Below, piece by piece: positions 11,701 through 22,341 of a DNA stretch of 64,000 bases; position 1 is the first letter of the stretch; each line of letters begins with the position of its first letter. The DNA is from Acanthaster planci (taxonomy: Eukaryota > Echinodermata > Asteroidea > Valvatida > Acanthasteridae), in assembly GCF_001949145.1 (NCBI RefSeq), contig NW_019091521.1:948710-1012709 (forward strand), read 5' to 3'. Below the pieces are notes generated by a model. It saw only the letters and a program-made list of their open reading frames with translations, searched no databases and was not told the DNA's origin. A program made the translations under genes and the position numbers.

Positions 11701-14350
11701 TAGTTCGACCTTCGGTTCTTATATCAATGTACTTTTGACGAGTAAGTAACATGCACGGTCTGTTGGTTTACTAACTTCTCCAGAAAGAAGTTGGAGCAAA
11801 ACCGCTACAGGAGTGAAAGAAGCTAGTATCAGCCGGGAACTCGTCGGGAAGTTTAGCTGTTCAAACAGACATTTCCTCTGTCCGCTTCCCGCGCTGAGGA
11901 GGGTGTGAAATGTTAGCTTTGGCACTCCTCCATGAAATGACTGAAGACACCCATGTAATGGCGCGTCTTTCACTCGTGGCGTCCTAGAGAGGTTTGCTTC
12001 GCTGTATAAACAAGGAGGTCTTTTTTTTCTTAGCCATGAAGGGGTTACTTTGTATGTGCTCGCTAAGACACTTGGTAGGCTTTCTTCCTTTTGTGTTGAT
12101 GGGATATTTGTAGTCGCTGATGAGGTCTTTCGCTCTTGGTTGGTTGGCCGTTTGTAGCTTCAGGCAGAACGCGAGCCTGGGTGATGAATAAGTACGCACG
12201 GTATTACACAGCGGGGACTGCGAGTTACCGCGGTCGTAAGGTGCTTTACCAAACGCGTACCGGGAATCGAGTCCACACAGTCGGCCATAGGATTCCACCA
12301 ATTGATGGCCGGGACGTATTTTCAAGTTTTCAATCTTAGCTCGCCGGAGAAATTTGCCTCGCGAGTCTTTCCTGTGGCTTCAAACCAAACAACCAAGAAG
12401 GAAGAATAGAGAGACGACTTGTGCATGATCCGATAGCCCAGCTTTGATCACAACAATGTTATTTAGAATCCTGATTAAAGCAGTCACCTTTTGCGTGCCG
12501 TTCACACCTATTGGGAGGACTGCTCCATAAATTGATTACAGTCGAGCGACGAACCTGCCTCCTGTCGCCTCTTTTGCCTGGTAAAATATATTTATGTGCA
12601 CATAACATTGCCCCGGAAACTTGTATCAAAGGAATGATTGGCACGATTAATTTTGGATGTCATGTTGCGCAGCTTATTCGTCATTTTGATGATATTTTCC
12701 ATTTGTAGTCATTTGCGTAGTGAGGGGGCACATGTATGCCCTCCTAGAAAAAAAATAAATGGAAAAAGCGAAATGAAACGTAAAGGGATAGTTTAAAGGA
12801 AGACAGAAACCACCAACTTGCTTATGAAATAACCCTCGAAATTACCATTTCCCGCTGTAAAATGTTAGTTATTATTTATCTGATGAGTGTTTGGCCCTTG
12901 ACATCCATCCCCCCCCAAAAAAAGTGGTTGGCCCACTGGAAAATATCTTGGCGACGCCTTTGTTTGAAGTGTTACTTTGCATGAAGAGTAGCAACCGTTG
13001 AAGTATCAACAGAACGCGTTGGTGTCTGTATATCGAGACGTTGTTGTACGTGTTGTCAGTGCTTTTCACTCATTGTTTTCAGCTATGTTTACCTGATTTT
13101 GCCCGATGCCCTCCCGATGCCAGGGAATGTCTCACAATTTAACTTGTACTTTTTGCCACATAATTTCCCATGTTAAAAAGAGCAGGACTTAATTTGTATT
13201 TATGCCAGCGGGGGCATAATTATTTTGTTCCTCGGGGGTATCGACTGACCCCCCAACCCTGCAGTATTCCGAGTGTTGAAGGGTGTGCTGAGCTGTATTC
13301 CAAACGACTTATCAGCTCTAGGGTTTTCGTGAGTAGGGATGCCCGTATAAAAAACAGACACAGGGCTTTTGCGCTCGAGACAAGATGGAGTAATCTTTCA
13401 CTGAGGTACGCCACGCGCAGCTAGCTGCATATGGCTTGTTAACACACTGCGGTCTTCACACTTTAGACCATACTCAAGACGTCTCGTTGGCAGTGCACCA
13501 CTTGCTCTTCCAACAAGCTATCTGATGCGATGTATGCAACGCATTATTCACTATGGCAATGTCTCCCTCTTTTAAAAGGGCTTACAGTTTTCAAAACCCT
13601 GGAGGCTAATAAACTAGCATTCCGTTACAGGATTTCATGTGCGGTAGAATTCAAAGCCCTCGACACGAGTGCTCCATAGCAGACTAGTGTTGTCGCATCG
13701 CCCTGGCCAATTTCTCGAGTGTTGTCAAACACGTCCATCACCGATGATTTCCCTGGATTTTTGTGTTTCAGCGGGCGAGAACGGACTAGACACAACGTCA
13801 CTCCCTCCTCGACAAACCTCTTGAGCAGCCGGCAACCATTTAGCGATGCCCTGTTCCAATTTGCTGAGCGGCACGGGAGAGAGGGAGAGAGAGCGAATTA
13901 TCACAGTCCCGAGCCAAAACAGACGAACACTCGACTAGCGAGTGTCGCGGCTGGGAAAAAAATCGAATTAGTGAATGGGCTTTTTGTTTGATCATTCCGC
14001 AGCACACTGTCGAAGTCATGTTACATTGCCTGTTACATTCTTTGTGGAAAACGATGACGGATTACTGGCTGGTGTGTAATTTCCTTTCAAGCCAGAAGGC
14101 ACGACACAAATAGAGGCATAATTGTGGTAATAAATTATATTTCTCGGCCCTGAAAACTACGCAAGATATTTCTTTTGATTCGCCTACTGTTGACGATATA
14201 CATATATATTTTTACTTGAACGAAATCGTTTATCAATTACTTATATTTATGGCAAAAATTTCAGGAGAGAAATGGAATCTCGTTTGAGGTGAGCTACACA
14301 TCAGCTTTGGCAGGGATATTATGTAATAATAGCTGTTGTGTTTTTTGTGT

Positions 14351-14387
14351 ATGTACATGTACATGTACAGTACTTACATGTACATGC
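14351..14387. repeat. TACATGTA simple repeat
   Basis: Overlapping ATGTACATGTACATGTAC units followed by a second ACATGTACATG block. The sequence is self-complementary and can form a small cruciform. The same motif recurs at 27425-27456, 61831-61867 and 63347-63370, so it is a genome-wide simple repeat rather than a local regulatory site. Confidence 0.7.
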
Positions 14388-17011
14388 ACACTAAGAGCAC
14401 AACAGTACATTACACAATGTGGCGTTGTGCTTCCACACTAAACGGCTAAACGACCATTAGGCCTAACCAAACGCCGCGTCATTGACAACATCATCAAGCG
14501 AGTGGCTTGAGAACCTGAGATGGACTGAATATACTTAGTCACAATATCAGCTGCGCATGCGGTGGTGTTAACCGTCCGTTTACACATCGGTAGTCCGAAT
14601 CTGTACCCAGACGACCGAGTGAGAATTATTACATGGTAAGCCGGTCACCTAACACCTGACGCACCAGACTATATACAAAAAGAATCAGCGTCACGGTGCA
14701 TTAGAACCGAAGCAAATTCAGAATCAAAGGCTGCATCCGAGTCTGTTGTTTAGAGCTTGGTCTAGGTTGTCACTCCGTTGGAAATACGTGGAGACGCGTA
14801 TACAGTAGACCTAGGCCGTTTTCCAATACTTGACTTCGGCTCCGTCTGTGGCTTAAAGTGTTTTTTTCACTACCTGACTTTGAAATTGTAAGCGCAAAAG
14901 TAAGTCCAACGGTGCCACAAAACATCAAGTAGGGTGCAAAATAGGTAAACATTACAGTTCTTTAATTCAATTTAAACGCTTCAGGTCCACAATCGGGGAT
15001 TGGTTTCGAAGACGAACCTGAGATGGAGACGAAGTTGAGTGCATGCATCGGAAAACGACCCTAGCCGTAGCTCTTGAAGCCTGTTTTGGACACTGCCTTA
15101 GCGTGGCTTGTCCCCGTCAACTTACTCAATAAACACACTCGCACACGTACGTGCGGCCATGGGCCCAGCTGAGTTGAAGCCATTCGTATGTGTATTAAGT
15201 TGAGCGAGTGTGTTTATTGAGTACAGCAACAGAATATCCAACGCCCTCCTTTTTTACCATAGGATGTTTTTATCCCCTGACTATCAGCAGATATGTCGAC
15301 ACCTCCAGTTTGTGCCCACATTGGAGTGTAAAGGGAAAGAAATGGTTTAACAGATTTAACAGACTGGACTGGGCTGCACTGAAAGGATATGTGAATAACT
15401 GTTTACAGGTTGGACTATATGGTAAAGGTGCTGACAGGGGAGGTAATCCGCCCTCCCGAAGTGGATTAATCGATTCGTATTGAAAAGGATTGGAGATCAC
15501 TCAGCTGATCTGTCTCAGCATTGAATTCGAGAATAACTGATGGAACTTCACTGAATTATGAAAAGCGTGAAGAAGAGAAAGGCCCATTGAGGTTGTATTT
15601 CGCTGTGGATGCTTAAACAGGGTGATTCAGCATCTGGGGGACTGTCGTTGGCAAGAGACTTGCAATGCTCATGCATGGTTTGTTGCGGAAATCTGGGATG
15701 CGTTCAGAGTTTCATGATATGGCCATGGCATGCCTACCGACGCCAGCCTGCCAGAAAAACAAATTAGATTTGTCATTCCCCTGTGTAAGCAGTATCACCA
15801 GGCCTGGATTAACAGAAGATCCTACTACAATTGCCATAAGATTTTGACATTTTCAATACCTGTGTTGAATTTTGATTGGAAATTTGTAGATGTACATGAG
15901 CGTAGAACATGATTTTCCCCTTTGTAATTCCAATATCTGCGACGCGGAGTCCCTCAGCATTGCATTGTAAGGTAGGCTTCCAATGGCAGACACGAGCGCC
16001 GTTAATAATCTCTGGCAACATATTAAAATCAAACTGTTGCGACACTCTGGTATGATATTACATTATTTTTGTCAAAACAACTTATTGGTTTCTATTGGGG
16101 AGCAAGCAGATAATCATTTCAGGAAACTCTCGAAGCACACCAAAATCACCAGAAACAGATGAATGTGGCAATAAACGGCACACACAGCCATGAGTGTATT
16201 ACTAAGTGAAGCAATGGAGCGTTCATCTCATGGCCCTTGTAAGTTAAGCCCCCAAATCGGTGTATACACACACACATCAGTTGGCAGCCTAAGTCTGGCG
16301 CGCGGATTCTCTCTCTGGCGAGCCATCCGAGCGCAGTGCATTTTCAAGCTGCGTCGTTTGGGCAACGCAGGTCCACAGCGGTCCCGCGTGTTGCTGATGT
16401 TGTTAGCGACTGGATTTTGGACTCCACGAACCTTCGTAGCCAGGCACCAGACAGGAAACCGAGTTATTCAATTAAACAAAAAAAAGGTGCAGTTCAGTAG
16501 TGTTGGGCTGCATTTAATAGCTCCAAGGGCCGGTCATAAACGCCCAAGATGGCAAATGCACTTACCGCACATAGCCTGCCCAGCGCTTGCACTTTTTGAC
16601 ACTCGAGGAGGTAACATCAACCTAAGGCTAGCGCTTAAAACTTAAACCGACATGGTACGGGGAGAATTTCATTTCCATGCCAACCACGGTGGTTAGATGA
16701 GAGTGTATAGGGATCAACCTGCAAATTCTGTCTTTGTTGTCGTTCAAAGAAAAGTGGAACAGTCGAATTGCTTTTTTTGCTAAATAAAACTGCTGAGGTG
16801 TGCAAAGTAACAATCGAAGCTGCTGGTTTACTGTAATAACTCTATCGTGGAACTGTTTTTTCGTGTTAAGCTATCAACGAATTCCGGACGTTTCAGATTA
16901 ACCTTATCGTTAATTAAATTGAATCTCGTGTTTCCGAGATAACACGGTCTGTTCTCTAAAATCTTCTTTTCCTCGAAAAAAAATTGTCATCGAAATTTAA
17001 TCGTTGCACTT
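14388..17011. other. Non-coding stretch, no gene recognised
   Basis: The only structured item is the 20-bp inverted repeat at 15123-15223, listed separately. Open frames of up to 151 codons (for example 16190-16645) have no recognisable motif, and their composition looks non-coding. Confidence 0.5.
15123..15223. repeat. Perfect 20-bp inverted repeat with 61-bp spacer
   Basis: The left arm (15123-15142, TACTCAATAAACACACTCGC) is the exact reverse complement of 15204-15223. The spacer contains a smaller palindrome, CACGTACGTG, and a GGGCCC site. This could be the termini of a small foldback element or a transcribed hairpin. No flanking target duplication is clear. Confidence 0.7.
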
Positions 17012-17179
17012 CGGGCGTTTCACATCAGTGCGCCTCCAATAGTTTGCAACGCGTTAACCAAACACACCGGGCGAAATCTGTCGACCCAATGCGCGTTTGG
17101 AAAGGGTCGACAGATTTCGCGTGCTGTGCTTGGTCAACGCGTTGCAAACTCTTGGAGACGCACTACTGCGAATCGCCCG
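17012..17179. mobile_element. 168-bp foldback (hairpin) element
   Basis: Two arms of about 76 bp (17012-17087 and 17104-17179) are imperfect reverse complements around a 16-bp loop. Arm termini are CGGGCG/CGCCCG, and long perfect blocks include GTTTGCAACGCGTT and GCGAAATCTGTCGACCC. The near-complete palindrome without coding capacity fits a foldback MITE or a source of long hairpin RNA. No clear target-site duplication flanks it. It lies 0.4 kb upstream of the first assembly gap. Confidence 0.75.
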
Positions 17180-17601
17180 TATTATTGATGTTGTTGATAT
17201 TGTTGATGGCACTCCATGAGGATCGATAATACACTGGACGTTTTGCTATCACGGTATTAGGACAAAGAGGAAGTTGCACTAGCGATACGAAAACAAGTGC
17301 ACGCCATGGTTGTTGAACTTCAGTATTACGCAAACCCCAACGGGTGTCTTTCAGCTCTGACGTGACGTGTAACGCGCGCATAGCAAGCTGTACGTGATTT
17401 GCAGGCGTTGTCAAGGCCCCATTTCTCAACAGCACAATTCTGCGGCAAATGTCCTACTGTACCGTGTCAAATAGTTGAAGTAAAAACTGATTTTAGGAAA
17501 AGTAAAACCAAAAGTTTCTCAGATGCCCCAGTCTGACCAATATTTTGACTTTCATTGTTGATTCTCTACTAAACGTGAACTCACAATACTCTTAACATGT
17601 A

Positions 17602-18100
17602 ATAGAAGTTACGCAAGGCAGCCATCTTCCCAGTCAGTGTGTTTGTTCCATAGGGATATACACGAGTAGACCTTTNNNNNNNNNNNNNNNNNNNNNNNNN
17701 NNNNNNNNNNNNNNNNNNNNNNNNNNNNNNNNNNNNNNNNNNNNNNNNNNNNNNNNNNNNNNNNNNNNNNNNNNNNNNNNNNNNNNNNNNNNNNNNNNNN
17801 NNNNNNNNNNNNNNNNNNNNNNNNNNNNNNNNNNNNNNNNNNNNNNNNNNNNNNNNNNNNNNNNNNNNNNNNNNNNNNNNNNNNNNNNNNNNNNNNNNNN
17901 NNNNNNNNNNNNNNNNNNNNNNNNNNNNNNNNNNNNNNNNNNNNNNNNNNNNNNNNNNNNNNNNNNNNNNNNNNNNNNNNNNNNNNNNNNNNNNNNNNNN
18001 NNNNNNNNNNNNNNNNTGAATTAGTGGACTGCACCCTTTGGTGCATATCCCCATTACAAAGTCACTGACCGGGAAGATGGCTGCCGTTCATAACGTCTAT
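17602..18100. mobile_element. Inverted-repeat element interrupted by assembly gap
   Basis: The sequence left of the gap contains GGCAGCCATCTTCCC at 17617-17631. The sequence right of it contains the reverse complement at 18071-18085. Similarity continues inward (GTCAGTG, then TTTGT) and outward (ATAGAMGTTA), giving arms of roughly 40 bp or more with mismatches. This is the pattern of a non-autonomous DNA transposon whose interior is missing from the assembly. No target duplication was resolved. Confidence 0.6.
17676..18016. other. Assembly gap (341 N)
   Basis: A run of N with unknown content. Inverted repeats on both sides suggest that the missing sequence is the interior of a repeat. Confidence 0.99.
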
Positions 18101-21100
18101 GAAAAAAGAGCCCAGGGGTTCAAAGAAATATTATGATAGCCGCAGTGGGTAATCAGCGATGCTTTATGGCTAATGTAAGTCACAAACATTCATCTCTTCA
18201 GTGATTAACATTTTGTGCTCGTCGTGAGGGGAAAGTGGCACAGCAACATTACAGTCAGATCATATCCCCTTCCTGTTTCATGTCTGTGTGGTTCAGTGTT
18301 GCTATTCAGGCTCAAGCTTCATTGCTTGCGCGGCGCATGACGTACCTGACGGCCGCGCATTAACTGCATGCTGGCGGTCGTGCAACGTTATTCATGTCTG
18401 TGCAAATTTAATTAAACAGCGTCCTGTTTGATGGCTAGTCGTTCTCTTGTCTTGTGTAAAGTGGCGAACATGGTTGTACATGACAACCTGCAGCATCAAG
18501 AGCACTTTGAATTTCCATGGCTCTCTGGCGCCGACCTTTCGTAAGCGAACGTATAAATATATACATAGGGCCCTATATTAGCCCTCGTCACCCCCCCCCA
18601 ACTTGAACTTCGACTTTTAGGTTGATAAATGTGGACAAAATATATAATAGGTTGACGGGAGCGCAATTTATTGAAATGGTTCGTCGGACCGTGAAGATGA
18701 CGAAAGCAATTGAAGGGCCACTACTCCCCTCTTCCCTTCCTCCTCTTCTCTCTACTTTTTCTCTTGTTGTTTTGCAAAGGGAGGCGTACAATACTCTCAA
18801 CGCACGGTGGGTTTTCCCCGCCCACCGCATTACTCCCGGTCGCACGGCAAATGGCCCGTCGTTTAATGTCTAATGAGCCCACGGCGGCTCAGTTTAGAAA
18901 ATCATTTATATCATCATCCGGGCTGCAAAGTGGAGAGACGCGTCTGGGGTGGCACCTGTGATTATCTGCTTTTAATAATGACGATTCTTTACTGAGTCGA
19001 AATCTGACGAAGCGAAGTCGTGGCGGAAACTTGGCGCGCGTGACTTACTTATTCCGATCCAGAGAATCCTTGGACCGGCGATGACCACCCCCCCCACGCC
19101 CCGAAATCCATTATCGGCTAGTGCAAACATAACAGACTTCTGGAAAAAGAGGGAGAGAAAAGCCAATGGTGATAAATCAAGTGTATTTAGGCTAAGCAAG
19201 CGCCCGATTCTTCAGCGGTCGCTCAGAAAACACGGAATTAGATCTGCCAGACACAGGACTCCGTCTTTTCTTCCGTATCGCTCGAAACGGTGTCGTGATG
19301 CTGGGCCAAGGCTTGCCTCCGGCCAGCCCGGCCCATCTGGCAAGAAGCTAATGGCCAACTTATCGCGCGGGGTCCGCGGACGGGAGACGCTCGTTTCTGC
19401 TCACGGATTAGCACTAATGGAACAAACAAAATAAGATCAGTGACTAGGGAATATTCCTTATCATCAGTCTAATTCACGGTTGTCGTGTCTCATTAATTTG
19501 TCTCCTAGCCTTACACTGTTTGATATTGGGGGAAAAATCACCAGCGCATATTCACTTAAAGGGGAAAACCTTTCGCTCTCGAGTCTATGTATTTTTTCTA
19601 AGCAGAGAAAGCAAATTTGGAGAACCCCCCTTGATACCGATGTAAGTTTTCTTCAAGCGTTTCTCCAAGAAGGAAACTTTGAAACCAGCAAGTGAGAGCG
19701 TGGACAAGCACAGAGGAATGTTTTGAAGAAAAAAAATCACCTTTGAGTGAAAGCCCTTTTCTCAAACAGCAAGAGAAAACCACTGTAATAAGCGACAACT
19801 GAAACACAAAGAAGTATCCTCGCAGCCTTTCCTAAGAGCTCCACCTCCTGTTAATCTCCACTCTTCCCTGTCTCGACCTTCCAAGGAAATGTCATGAACT
19901 TCGGGGTAGAATTCATGGCCGTTGATCTAACCTATGTCCGTCGGTTGACTGCCGTCGCGGAGAACATCTACCCCATGCGCTGTTGGCACAGCTTGTCTCG
20001 TCTGTTAACACTCAGCAATTTATGTTCAGCCTTTGTTTTTGTCTGAGCTGTTCTCTCTGACGTGAAAACATGGCCATTTTGTGGTGATAAATGGTGGCCG
20101 AACGGAAGCATAGTGTAAATTGATTGCGCCGTGGGTGCTTGCAATTTTTTGGATAAAGAAAAAAAATGACATTAACGACACCGTATCACGCAATCTTGCT
20201 GAAGAAATTAGTTTTTTGTCCTTGATCAACCTCTTCTAGAGACGACAAATGATTGAATTGAATGATCTTTACCCTTTGAGCTATCACAATGTCACACACG
20301 CACGAGATCGCACGATACTAATTACAGTTTACATCAAGCTGAAGCCTCGTCGACACCGTGGATTCGTGTAAACATTCCTTGTTAAATGATTTAACGTTTG
20401 ATGTGCAATCAGTTACATGGATCAGCTGCGCAAAGTTGAAAGCGAGGGGTCCCACCCGCGGGTATCTAATGGTGTTTCTGATTTCGAATGCGTCGACATC
20501 CGGCGTGGAAATTGCGTGCAAGGTGGCCGCCACGAGTTATCCAACAGTCGCTGACGCTTCAAATGCCAGTCATGCACAACTTAAAGAAGTTAAGTAGACA
20601 CCGTGAGAAGAAAGTGTTCTGCTGTGGAAACGTTTTGAAAATCTCATCGCAAGAACATTTAAACACACGGTATTACTTTTGCCAGTCCTCAGATAATAGA
20701 AAACTCTGTGTGTGTGTCAGCACGTGGCATTGCAGGTTCACCAAATGTGTTAGTTAATATGTTGCCAGGCGATTTTTTTTTGTGGCATTGCTATTAAAAC
20801 TATGGTTTCTGATCGATACTTTGATTGGTGTGGCCGGCCATTGCTGAGCAAGGCTCACATTTGGCTTCAAATATTTATGAGGTATAGTGCAAGCCTGTCT
20901 GTGAAGTTCATCGTTCTTTCATTGTTTGCATGGTAAAAACACCTTTCCTCTAAGCCAAAGTCCACCATGACTAGTTTTTAAACTTTGAAAATCCGTTTAA
21001 TATGGACCACCGGCGGCCACATGGGGTGAAGGGGTTGCGTGTCCTCTCGAGGCTTCCGTAACCTTTTCCTAACTCGTATTTCTTTATTTTGATCTGTCAA

Positions 21101-21873
21101 GGAGTAGTCGCTTTCAAGCTGAACGTACGCAATAGACGAGACGAACAAGTCCGTGAAAGCCGTGCCTTGAAATTTGATCATCAGATCACCAGAAAGCCGG
21201 TTGCTTTGTTTATTTAGAAGCCGCTGCGAGTTCCTTTGATCAAAGGATGGCACTCAGATCAGCCACCATGCAACTTTGAATACAACTCTTGATGTAGCTG
21301 TAAAAAAACACTCTGAATCATCCGTGGTATCTCCCGACCTTGCTGGCCTCTTTCCCATCTCCTGGGAACATTTTCCCCAGTGAGCGCTTTTATTAAATAC
21401 ACCCAAGGCCCCAGCAGACGTGCCCTTCTCTCGGTTCCGGCCGCCGTCTGCCGAATGCTGAGACGGGCAAAAATTTCAATTTTGATGACTTGCGCCTCAG
21501 TGCGCCAGACATTTATTCCGCAACGGCATTCAGATGGGGCAATAATGGAGAAACTGTAACGACGAATTCATGCTTGGAAAGGCATGCACCCTGTAATTTG
21601 GAGTACCGCTTCACTGTATAACGCAGTACACTGTGTCTATTTTTTTTAAAGCTTTAAGGCTCCACGGAGTCATTTCGATATACATGTGAAGGGAGAGTTT
21701 TTGAAGTAGTGACTAGAAACCGGAGAACAAAAGTGACACCAACCGCTATACTAACCAACTGTACAGTAAAGTGATGAATCACTGACAATAAGTTTTATAT
21801 TGTGACATGAAATGTATGACAACTTGCTTCAGTTATTAATCAGTGAGATCCAATTGGTTTACACAGCAAGGGG
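18101..21873. other. Non-coding stretch with a few conserved-looking blocks
   Basis: No gene recognised. Blocks around 18330-18430 and 21400-21560 are rich in homeodomain and POU-like cores, for example GTGCAAATTTAATTAAA in the first. They resemble regulatory islands only by eye. Confidence 0.4.
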
Positions 21874-22341
21874 TGTGTCTTAAATTGCCTACTGGGCAAT
21901 TCTGATTGGCTAATGCAGTTTGGGCAACAATGCGAAGGCCTGATATGGGACCGTAATGGCCTATAAAAGGCAGTGCATGGAGATTAAAACCTCACTTCCA
22001 GAAGTGATTCTGAGAAGATGGGAAGTCTGAGCAGAACATAAGTCCAAATAGTTTCACTTTGTCCATTTTCTTGCTGCCCAGTATGTTCTTCCAATCCACC
22101 AGTCAGTGTCAATCCACAAAATCCCCAGGTACATGTAATCCACAAAATCCACAGGTAATCCACGAAAATCCAGGTCCACTCATGATCCCCTGAATAATAG
22201 TCCTAAGCTGGCCGGCTCGCCACTACTGCTAAAACCCTGGACGTCTATTCGTCGCCACGTGCTGTGGCCATCAATTGCTGGGGCCGACCGTCATCAAGCA
22301 AGACCTGTAGGGCACGGGAGGTTTTGACAACGGCCGTTACA
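21874..22341 (+). promoter_or_regulatory. TATA-box block, possible solo LTR
   Basis: A strong TATA box (TATAAAAG, 21962-21969) sits in CCTATAAAAGGCAGTGCATG with a CCAAT-like ATTGGC upstream. About 375 bp downstream the sequence ends ...GGCCGTTACA. A TG start, mid-element TATA and CA end are what a retrotransposon LTR shows, and no gene begins here. I could not find a matching 4-6 bp target duplication, so the boundaries are guesses. Confidence 0.3.
22093..22177. repeat. Short imperfect tandem repeat (AATCCACAAAATCC-type)
   Basis: The motif AATCCAC recurs at 22093, 22111, 22137 and 22157 with linking AAAATCCMCAGGTA. This gives about four degenerate units. It lies inside the TATA-bearing block. 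Confidence 0.5.

Larger units (their letters stand above)
2101..14350. other. Gene-poor stretch (intron or intergenic)
   Basis: No open frame here shows a recognisable domain. Visible items are a consensus CRE at 5200-5207 and a degenerate direct repeat near 8.65-8.76 kb. A block around 7.1-7.3 kb has homeodomain-type TAAT/ATTA cores. If the Fn14-like gene has distant exons, part of this is its intron. Confidence 0.5.

Noticed and set aside
12241-12280. tRNA B-box-like GACTCGATTCC on the minus strand
   Set aside because: It lacks the conserved GGT before TCGA and no acceptor stem or A box could be paired. A similar match near 5740 fails for the same reason.
16190-16645. 151-codon open frame
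   Set aside because: Composition and lack of any domain suggest non-coding sequence; no partner exons seen.
17581-18054. Minus-strand open frames of 145-157 codons
   Set aside because: They span the 341-N gap and the real part lies in a transposon inverted repeat.
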